Part shown: one piece after another, positions 34,408 through 44,900 of the stretch | Layout of the letters: every line of letters begins with the position of its first letter | Numbering within the stretch: position 1 is the first letter of the stretch | DNA from: Theileria orientalis strain Shintoku | Lineage: Eukaryota; Apicomplexa; Aconoidasida; Piroplasmida; Theileriidae | NCBI RefSeq assembly: GCF_000740895.1 | Contig: NC_025261.1 | Coordinates: 1,984,001-2,048,000 of the forward strand | Direction: 5' to 3' | DNA: 64,000 nucleotides | Translations under genes and position numbers: made by a program | Notes under the pieces: model-generated | What the model saw: only the letters and a program-made list of their open reading frames with translations | Told to the model about the DNA's origin: nothing | Database searches by the model: none

Positions 34408-35857
34408 TAGTTATTTTTAAAAAAAGATTATTGTTGGTCAAAGTTTTACTTTAAATCAAAAATCAACAAATTGTCATTAAAGACGATTTTACAATTCTAA
34501 ATTAAATTTAGAACATTTTTAAAAATATATAAAAGCCAACAATTTTAATTTAATAGACAATTGATATATGTAAGCTATATAAAAATGTGTAAATAAACAA
34601 ATCTAAAAATTTACTTTTTTAGTGCCCTACAATTGATTATATATTACAAAATTTACTGATCTTTTTACTTACACATTTTATTTAAATTAACATATGTTAA
34701 TATTTATAGTTTAAAAATTATAAAAATAGTATAAATATTATGAAATATTAATTACATTTAAAATAAATTTTGATTATGTCTTATAGAAGATTCCATAACG
34801 AACAATTATAATTTATTTGATATTTATATAAATTGTTTTAAAGAACATAATTTTAACAATATCCAATGCATTTATTGTAAAAAAAATGAATGAATTTACA
34901 TGTTTGTTTTGTTTATAATTGTTATCAATTTTAAATATTATAAAGTTTATGATTTAAGTAATATAATTTGATTGCCTTCTAATTTATTAATTAAGGTAGC
35001 AAAAATTATAAATATACCTGTTCAATATTATAAAATGAGATTTAAAGAGTGGTGTTTGAACATATCTTATTAACCAATGGATCAAATTAATTATCATAAT
35101 TAATATTATTTATTTATATAATATTATTGATTTATTGGCTATGAAACCATATATAGTTTAACGCCATATATGAATATATAGTACACTCTACACTTATTGT
35201 GTGCTTATTTTTAGATACTAATATATAATTTAATAGTAGATTCTAAGACTTAAAATGTGAACAATGAACAGTTTACGATTTCACCTTTGTTTTACAAAAG
35301 ATTTGTATTGATCCATACATTAAATATATGTCACTTAGCGTCGCATATGAATATATACATAGAATAGGCCGAATGATCTTAAAAAATTGTTAATAGATTC
35401 CCTATAGAATCCATTAATCCAGAATGTGTAGATATTTATTTTCAATTGTGTGAGTAAAAGATCTAATCAAACCAAAATCGTCTGTCCAAAAGTCATACAT
35501 TACCAAAAGATATTCATATTAGCACAAAAATCGACATAAACCAATCTTCCCTAATAATTGTTGAATCATAAACAACGATCACTTAGGAAAAATCAGCTTA
35601 CATACAAAACTAGAGAGCATTTGTATACTAAGCGACCTTTATTACAATATTTTTCGTTAAGTTTAGCTTAAAAACCACCAAAACAAGTTGAATTTAGTCA
35701 GTGTGTAGCCTTGAGCGAATAACACTTATTTTTAACGTAGTATAAACTCAGTTAGCTGTGTTGCAAAAATCCAAAAATCTTGATATATTAGCGCAAAAGA
35801 AGCTCTTAATATGTACTTTTACCATTAAATTATCGATGTCTAGAGATATTATTAAAT
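34408..35857. other. Long AT-rich intergenic region
   Basis: 1.45 kb with very low GC and many stops in all frames. Short CATATATGAATATATA-like palindromic stretches recur near 35150-35360. No gene, RNA or larger repeat was identified. It may be a relic of FAINT-island expansion or a regulatory spacer. Confidence 0.55.
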
Positions 35858-37060
35858 ATGGCTTCTATATATCTTGGTAAGAAAAGCGGTTCAAGCGTGT
35901 CCAGTATCAGTAGTCAAGTTAAGGCAACAGTGAATGTGACCAGAGAAATATTCAAAGAATGTCCGAACTTTGAAAAAGTAACTTATAAAATTACGTATCC
36001 AACGAAATATGAAGATGAGTACGTACCTACTGTTTTCGGAAGCTATTATAATGTGCTAATATATAATGGCTATAATGTCAAACATAGAGGTACCCAAATT
36101 TTTGGTTATTACTCTCCTGCCAATAATAGTCAAATTGTAAGAGAAGTCTGCGTTTACTATTCTGTATTGAGAGACAATATACCCTTAATGGTTACCTTTG
36201 TTACTAGGGGAAACGGAACTTACACTTGCACGTATGAAACGCTAATAAGTGAAAAATCGTTTACTGCCTGTAACATAAATAAGAAAAAATTAAAACAAAA
36301 TCTGGTTCAAGATTTGCCAAAAGTACATAACAAATTTACAAAAAGAGCAAAAATAAAATTCAAAACTGAAGAAGGGAAAAACAAGTATATAAATGGGCTA
36401 AATGAAATAAAATTAAGTCGTAGTTTTTCAAAAGTTATATTTATTTCCAACAAAAAGAGCAAAAAAGAAAGTAGTGATGAGCCATATGATTTTTACAATT
36501 GCGAATTGTTAAAGAAAAATTCCTTGAATGACGTGATAGAAAAGAATGTTTTGGCTGGTGTTAAAGATAAAGTGATAGATGGAATTATAGTATATTATTA
36601 CAGAAGAAATAATATTGCTTTGTTAGTAGAATTCATCAATAATTGTAAATCTAAAACGCAAATTATAAGAAATTATACCTACGGTAACGAATGGGTGAAT
36701 GGAAACGTTACTTATTATAACAACCAAGAACTGATAATGGAATTGGAGAAAATAAAAAACAGAATGAATATCAGCAGAAATTACAATTTGGGTACTGCTC
36801 CTGAAACTTTCAACAATAGTTATTTAAATGAAAGCTTAGGAGGCAATACTACTGAAGAATTAGATGAAGTGTACGATGACATTGAAGTAACTCAGGTTTA
36901 TCCAAGTTACGAAGATTACTATTCCGAAACAAACACAACATCTATAGGAAATATCGTTTTCTATATATTAGCTGGATCAATATTAGCGGCAGCACTCGTG
37001 GCAGTTGCATATTACAAAATACCAAAACTTTTGACTGTATTGTATAGAAAAATTACATGA
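35858..37060 (+). CDS. FAINT-like protein with C-terminal TM anchor
   Basis: A single exon of 400 aa (MASIYLGKKSGSS). No signal peptide. Two FAINT-like units are seen (VCVYYSVLRDNIPLMVTFVT; DGIIVYYYRRNNIALLVEFI), followed by a Glu/Asp/Tyr-rich stalk with several N-glycosylation sequons. One TM helix (IVFYILAGSILAAALVAVAY) is followed by a short basic tail. It is the closest relative in the window of the partial gene at 1-1201. The shared N-terminal YLGxK motif and lack of a leader suggest a defined subfamily. Confidence 0.82.
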   Translation: MASIYLGKKSGSSVSSISSQVKATVNVTREIFKECPNFEKVTYKITYPTKYEDEYVPTVFGSYYNVLIYNGYNVKHRGTQIFGYYSPANNSQIVREVCVYYSVLRDNIPLMVTFVTRGNGTYTCTYETLISEKSFTACNINKKKLKQNLVQDLPKVHNKFTKRAKIKFKTEEGKNKYINGLNEIKLSRSFSKVIFISNKKSKKESSDEPYDFYNCELLKKNSLNDVIEKNVLAGVKDKVIDGIIVYYYRRNNIALLVEFINNCKSKTQIIRNYTYGNEWVNGNVTYYNNQELIMELEKIKNRMNISRNYNLGTAPETFNNSYLNESLGGNTTEELDEVYDDIEVTQVYPSYEDYYSETNTTSIGNIVFYILAGSILAAALVAVAYYKIPKLLTVLYRKIT

Positions 37061-37321
37061 AATATTTCGCCATAAATTGCGAGTTTACCTTGATTAACAA
37101 AAAAAAGACCAAAGAATTAATAATAATAAATAAATAATGTGGAATTCTAGGGATAGTGCACATCGATTGAGTACAAAAGTTTATTAAATTTACTTTTAAA
37201 TACTTTCTAGTTTCTAATTTAAATACAGTTAAGTCCTGATGGTCTTAATCATCGATGCAAATCTCTTTTTTAATATTATGAAAACAATACTCTAAACTAA
37301 TGGCTTACACATTTATTTACA

Positions 37322-40300
37322 ATGAAAACTGTTTACACATTCTTTTCATATTTATTTTTTAGGTTTTTTATTCAAAAGACTATCTGTTTAGAATTAAATA
37401 TTGGTAAAATCACAGACTATTCCAGCGGATCTAGTAAAGTTACCGTAAAAAAAACGACAGAATTACAAAATTTATACACACATAAATTTTCCAATCCAGT
37501 TTTATTAAAAAACATATATAATGGAAAGGAAAAAATTTACTTTGACCCTTTGTTGGTGGAGGACCAGCTGCTGCTGTCAGCATCTGTCGTATGGTCGTTT
37601 GAAACTCCTTCCATTATCCAATTAAATTTGGAACAATCTTCTGTATTACTTATAAATGAAAAAGAATCATTGGATGTTCAGGCTATTTTTTCTAAAAAAT
37701 TAGTTACAAACATAAAGCCCAGAATCCATTCAGATATTGATGCAATTGTTGATATAAATTTGTCTAATATTGCTGATTATAACAGTAATAATTCTAAAGT
37801 TTATGTTACAAATCTAAAATTTTCAGAAGATAGGTTTAAAAGGTACACAGTAAGAAATTATAACTTGGAGTCAACAAGATTAGGTAAAATATTGTATAAT
37901 AATACAGAATTGAAAACTAAATTTGAAAATGATCTTGAAAGGTCTACTGAGTCAAATTTGGACATTCCATACAAAAACAATGTATATTCAATACAGGTTT
38001 ATGCATATAACAATTTTCCTCTTTTAATAGAATTTTTGTACACATTTAACAAAAGACAATTTTATGGCTACACACCTGAGGAAAAATGGCATCATGTGTA
38101 TTTTCCAGCTTTTCACGATCCTTCCTTTTTAGATTTTTTGTATAATAAACTCAATTATTATGCTTGCAAGAATGGATTCAAATATACTATAGACATCAAT
38201 CAGAAAACAGATACTAGTGATCGTTCCTATCAAATAGATAATTATTGTATAGGATCAGAAGGGGTAGAAACAGTTGTAAATAATTTAAAACTACCATTTT
38301 ATATAGATGAAGAGTATAAAAACGGTGTGTATAGGTGCTTTGAACACACTCCATCCAATGATAATAAATTTTTTATAGACCATTTAATGGTCGGTACCTC
38401 ATTATTAAAACTTCCTAATACACCTAACGTTATCAAATGCAGTCGAGTCTATTATCAGTTAAATTTAAGCCCATATTTGATTGTTTTAGTTGACAATTCT
38501 GATGAATTGTATTACTATATATATGAAAACGGGGTATGGAAGGAGCATAAGAAAGAAAAAAATGTCCAATTTGATGAAAGATTCAATGACAATATCAGAA
38601 CAATACTTGATAAGTAAGTAATAGATTTATATTTTGTTTACGTATCCAGTATATATGACCCTAAATTACACACATTTGTTATTCATCTACTTAAACTCTG
38701 TTGACAATAATTTTTAGGATTGTACCTACTGTTCAAGTTAGTGACGGAACCATCGTGGTACTAACCGATTATAAAAAATCGTATGATAAGGAGCAGATAA
38801 ATAAAGTAATAAAACATAGTTTATCATCTACTGACTTGTTCGATAATAGTATAACCGTAACAGAAACCACTCAAGATAAAGGTTCCTGTCTAACTAAAGC
38901 AGGTTACAGGGTTTATATGCACGATCTCTCAGGTGCCGACAAATTTTCCTCTCAATTATCAGAGGGTTCAAGATATTATTTCCTTTTATATGTAAATAAC
39001 ACCAAGATAAATCTCTATCAGAGTACAAATGTAGACAAACAGTCTTCACGTTTAGTTTACCAAAAACAGAATAACTTTTATGTGTATTATTATCGAGAAT
39101 ATTCTAAGGCACTATTAATTTGTCACAATGGCTCGTCATACAGACCATATGACTTGGAACAATACAGTAAGAAATGGATTCATGTAAAGGAAATTAGTGA
39201 CTGTTGTTGCAAAAGTGGCGATAATGAGGTAAACAATAAGGCTCTATCAAATGCTTTGCTTAATGTAATAGAATTATTTAACCTTGTGAATCCATATGAA
39301 CAGGCTCGTGTTACAAAAGAGTACGAAAATTCTTCTTTGTTTTTTGAATATACACATGGAGGATCAAACTATAAAGATACATATACTATCGAGGTCTGCA
39401 AAAAGTTAGATTGCAGTAAAATCTTAAAGCTCACGAATGACGCTAACGATTCTAAAAGTCCTTTCGATCGAGCTCTTGTATATTTCAACAGATATGATAC
39501 TAAACACGAAAATCCACTGATAATTTTATTACATTTCAGAAACTCTGATGCCACTAGATATTATGAACCCTCAGAAATTCATGGCAGTTCAGATGCTGAT
39601 AGTTCTAAGCCGATAGTAGAATTAACCAAGTACAAAAATGAATCAGATTTTGCTAATACACTGCTAGAGAAAAATGATACCTTTTACAATACCATAACAT
39701 ATCAAATAGACAAAAAAGATAATAGTTACAACGATAAAAGGGTTATTGTGGTAGATAATACAAGTACTGTAGTAAAACTTAGTGACAATGGGTTTACGAA
39801 GTTTGTTCACTCTCCTACTTCCGGTAATACGGACAAAAAATGTTTCATTTTACACAGATCCAACATACTAAAAACATGGAACAATAGTAATAAAACCTTT
39901 GAACCATTAGATAAGCTACAAAATATTGTCTATAAAAGTGTAAGTGTATACTATAGTATTAATTTGGATATGCCGCTGTTAATAAGTTTTTTAAAGCCGG
40001 ATGGCCAAAATGAGTATTATTTCTTGGGAAAACAAGGAACTATGACTTATTGGAATCAACTAGATATTATTAATTATCAAAAATTATTAGTAGAAGCAAT
40101 TTTGAGAGGCGATAATATGCACGATAAACTTACTGAGAATGATAATTCCAAGTTATTAAAATTATTAAAACAAATTGAAAGTTTGGCTTTAAATACAGTG
40201 ATAGTACTATTAGATAAAAGAAACACCTACGATATTAAAGAAGTAGAACGCCGCTTGAAAAGCGCATTTCGTAAACCCAAAAATGTACAAGAGTTAAGCG

Positions 40301-41769
40301 AAAGTCAACCTGATTCTATAGTTGTCAAGCGCCAAGACAACTCTAAATTAAAGTCACTAAATTTCGAATGTTTCATACAGACAATTATCCCTAAAGGAGT
40401 ACTTGATAATGTTGATTTAAGAATAATGGTACCAACAGATGATGACAAATATAGTAATATTATACTGTACAAGTCTGAAACTAAAGTTCCTTATAGGAGT
40501 AAAATAATATTTGATTTAAATCAACGAGAAAATGATACCTTTTATGATGCAGAAAAACATTATGTGTTTGTGACCAGAAAAGAATTTACAAATCCTCCAT
40601 ATTTTCGCTACTCCCACACCTGCTCTTCATGTGGAAATTTGTCTGACGGTGAATTTACTATTAAATTTAAAGGCCTTAGCGTTAATTTCAATAATACTCT
40701 GCCTGAAACGACACAAAAAAGAATCGATGTTTACTTCCGCAAAGACCATCCTGATAAATTTTCTAAGGTGGTATTTCATACACCTGAAGGTTACAATCCA
40801 AGGTACTTTGGATATTCAGACTTTATCCAATATCACAAAAACAATAAGCTAGTACAATTGTCACTATTGCTTGAATTTAACCACGATTACACTGACAATA
40901 TAACTCCAGAGTTTAGAGATGTTTTAGAACTCGAATTACCCAAGTTGCAAAGAATTAGTTACTCAAATACAGACGATTTATTATACAAAGAAAATGAAAC
41001 TGATTTATACGTATATTTTCACCTTAATTTTAAAGCTCCACTGATGCTTTGTTACGACAATAAAGCATACATTCCTTGGAACAAAAACACATATAATACC
41101 GAGTGGATACAAGTTAGCTCAATTAAAGGGTGCAAATGCGAAGGAGAAAACGAGAAACCAATATTGAACGCAGTAGCATATGTTTATGGATCATTGAATC
41201 TAGCCGAGTATAAAACTCAAGGCATTCCGAGTGTAGAAACCGATAGAAGAACAAACGCGACCATGCCACTTAAGCTATACATACTGTCAACTATGAATGC
41301 GAAAAGGGCAATTAGCACTATCTACAACGATAATACTCTTAGAGAAATTACGCAATATCCAGAACGTGAAATTGACATCTATTACTACACCTCTGCCTAC
41401 GAGTATGTGGAATACTCTGGAGATCTATACTCGAATTTAACTATAGCTACAATAAACAATGAAGGACTGAGCCTAGTTAAATACTATGGAATCAACATTA
41501 TGTCGTTTACTGACGGAATTTTCGTTCACCTAATCGAGTACTTTTATAATCCCGCAACGTACGACATAATGGTAAATTTATACACAAACACACTTTTCAT
41601 TTACACGTTCAAAAGTAATTATTACAACTACTACGATCCGTTCACCTTTGTTGGAATTAGCAAAATTAAGGCTTTCGAACATAGCGAACTGATTGACGCA
41701 TATTTTGATAAAGTCAGGGACCTCAACAGAACAAACTTCTTTGTAAGTTACGCTTTTAACGTTGAATGA
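37322..41769 (+). CDS. Secreted multi-FAINT protein, 1,447 aa
   Basis: Two exons (37322-38613, 38718-41769) join across a GTAAGT...TTTTTAG intron of 104 nt in phase. The apparent stop at 38617 lies in the intron, so the two long frames are one gene. An N-terminal signal peptide (MKTVYTFFSYLFFRFF) is present; no TM helix is seen at the C-terminus. At least six FAINT-type units can be picked out by their VYY...PLLI...W pattern, for example IQVYAYNNFPLLIEF, SVYYSINLDMPLLISF and LYVYFHLNFKAPLMLC. The first third is paralogous to the GC-rich gene at 62674. Likely secreted or surface-released; role unknown. Confidence 0.85.
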
Positions 41770-41930
41770 AATTTGTCCAATATTATAAACTATTAATTTG
41801 TTTTCTATTAATTGACCACATTATTCATGTTTTCAACACGTAAACTTAATGGGTAGTTGACGAAATCACATTTACACACTCACCGTGGCGAACACTAAAT
41901 CTTACATGGACACTTAAAATTGAGTAAAAA

Positions 41931-44900
41931 TTACGCCAACGTTATGTACTTGTTCTGATTCTGGTACATCTGCATCGTCTTTATCAGCGTGTTGGCTGAC
42001 ACCGTCACGTCCTGCCAGTTTTCCCTCTTGGAAACCTTCAGCACGCTCTTCAAAAAGTTGACCACCTTGGCGCTCGAGTTGTGTGTGACCGGGAAGTTAG
42101 CTGAGACCTTGTTTAGGAATATTACGACGTTTTTTATCTCTATCCAACTGCTCAGGCGTCCCACTGGCTCCGCCGCGCCGGCTCCATCTGCAATGCCGCT
42201 GGCGGCGTTGACTGGGCTTAAGGTGCTGTCTTCGTTGCCCGACGTGTGCGTGCCGTTCCCTTCCGCAACGCCGCCAACCGGGTCAGAGCCCTCTGCCCTG
42301 CCTCCGCCTTTGCTATCGGGCGTGGCAGCGGACGGATCCTGGTCACTGGCGTTATCGTTGTTGGTGGTAATGCTCTCAATGCTGTTTCCCCCCGTCATTT
42401 CGTCGTCAATTGGCGATTTACTATCCTTTTGCTCATTAGTCTTCGGGTTACTGGCCTTTTCTCCACTATTCTTTGGGTTACTGGCCTTTTCTCCACTATT
42501 CTTTGGGTTACAGCCCTCGGTGCCAACAATACCCTCCTTATACTGGGTACCACCACTACTCTCCTTGTACTGGGTGCCACCAGTACCCTCGTTACCCTCT
42601 TTGTACTCGCCACCCTCACTGCCAACGTTGCCGACACTCTCAAGATCCAGGTCGCCCCTCTCCGAGGCCTCGTCATTGGCGCCCTCGCCCAGGTCGCCAC
42701 CGGTCGGCCCGGCGCCCCTGCTGTTGGCCCTGCTCTCAGGGCCGCCGACGGTGTAACACGAGAACAGCGAGACCAGAATCAGGTACTCCCACTTCTTCAG
42801 CACCTGCAGCAGCTGCTCGTACTTGAACTGCTTCTCCGGGTTAAACCTGAAGGTCAGACAGAAGCAGGGGTTTCCTCTGACCACGCTCTCGAAGGCCTCC
42901 CTGCTGTTTATCCAGCTTTTAATCATGTTGAATGAGTAGTTGAAGAAGACGCTAAAGTTGATGACCTCCGCCTCCGTCGAGTAGTTGATCAGCGGCACCA
43001 GCAGCTTGCAGTAGCAGTTGACGAAGTCGAAGTAGTTGAAGTAGTTAACTCGGTAGAGCACCATCAGGTCCACCAGCTTGCAGCAGAACATCGAGTTGAG
43101 CACCGAGATGAAGACGCGCGGGTAGACCACCTTGGCTATGAAGGCGACTGTGACGTGCGGGCCCACCTTCTGCTCGTTCTTCACGAATCTCTGCAGCATC
43201 TCCTTCAGGCGCTCCAGCACGACGCTGCTGTGCGCCTGGTGCGCCTGCTTGTCCACTGTCAGCGTCGTGATTCTGTTCTTGATCCTCTTCAGCCTCCGCA
43301 TCAGTGTCCCGTTTGCGCTGCGCGTGCCTGCCGCGTTTGCTCCTCGCGTCGTCGGGTTAACTGGGCTTGCGGGCTCAGTCTTGTTCGACGACGCGTTGCT
43401 GTCCGCGAACGCGGCCTTGGTCACCAGCGCCTCCGCCAGGTTCAGGGGACTCGGTGCCAGCTGATTGTAGTGGCTCAGGAGCTTGTTTATGTAGTGGTCG
43501 TACTGCTCCACTGGCACGAATATGTCGTATATGTTCAGCGTGTTTACGTAGGCCACGAACTTTTCGTCGAGCACGCTCTCCTCCTCGCCGCCGGTCGCCG
43601 CGCCTGCAGTCGCACTGGCCAAAGCATTGCCGGTGGCGCTAACCCCTCCGAACAGATACTGCCTGAAGAAGTCTATGTAGTTGCCTGCGTAGTACTTGCT
43701 CAGGGCGCAGAGGAACTCGTTGACTGCCGCGGCGTCGTGCTTTGGCAGGCCTCCTTCCGACAGTGCCCCCGTTACGACTCTGCTGATGCCGTTGTTCCCC
43801 GTGGCCTCGTTTGTGCTCGTCGACAGGAACTCCACCAGCAGCATGACCACGCTGTGGTACTTGTTCACGACCTCCACGAGGAGCTTGTGGTTCCCGAAGT
43901 CGCTGTCGTAGACCAGCTCGTTCAGCAGCCTGCCCAGGATCAGCATCAGCGAGTGCAGGAAGAATGGCCTCGAGACGATCTTGAACACCTTCTTGTTACT
44001 CAGGGTCACTTCTTCGTCGAGGTTCATAAGCTGGCTTTCCGTTTTCAGCGAGAAGCTTCCGCACTGGCTCAGCAGCTGGTCGTTGGTCATTTTATTCATG
44101 TCGATGATTATGATTCCGTTCATGAGCTCGAAGAGGTTTACCAGGTAGTCGAGCACCTTGTAGATCCTGAACACGAGGTCGTAGTAGTTGCTCGAGTCCA
44201 GCTGTATGTCCACCTGCTTAACCGCCGCAGCCGTGCCGGTTGCCTTTTTGGGCCTCGAGCTGCCCGAGCCCTGGTTAACAGACCCGGTCGCACTCCCTAG
44301 TCCTAACAGGTCTCCTGACCCTGAGTGCCTTAGGTCCAGCTTATTGGACAGCGCGTAGTTGAGCAGCAGCGCCAGGACTGTAATAAGTGGTGCGATATCG
44401 CATTCGTTGTGGCGCTTAAATATTTTACACAGGATGATGCTGTTAACGTTGACTTTATTGTTGTCGTCCTCCTTCATCAGGTTGTTGCAGTCCAACCTCA
44501 TGCTGCTCAGACTCAGCTTTTCTCCTCTGTTTTTTCGAATTCCTCCGCCACCCACGCTTACGCTGGCAATGCCCCTGCCACTGCCTCCGGCCGTTCCTTC
44601 CTTTCCTCCTGAGCCTGCTCCTATCAGCCCCAGCAGGTTCACTGTGAGCTGGTAGATGAATACGTCGATCGTGTAGGCCTGGAAGTACTTCGTCAGCTCA
44701 CACAGCGGCAGGAGCAGGTTGTTGAACATCTCCGACTGCTTGATGATCAGCGTGCCCACTGAGAACGGGTTAATTGCGCTGATCGCCGTGATTATCGACA
44801 CGATGGAGCGTATCGTCGGGCTCTTGACCGACTTCAGCAGCTCCCCTGTGATCTTCTTGAAGATGTTCTTCAGCTTATGGCTGTAGATCTGGTGCGTCCT

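Noticed and set aside
38614..38717. Two separate genes at 37322 and 38701
   Set aside because: The first stop is inside a GTAAGT donor, the second frame has no ATG start and begins after TTTTTAG, and the phases match, so one spliced gene is simpler.
43155..44300. 381-codon plus-strand ORF opposite the THO2-like gene
   Set aside because: It is a shadow of GC-rich third positions on the coding strand; the sequence has no domain and the opposite frame has conserved THO2 blocks.
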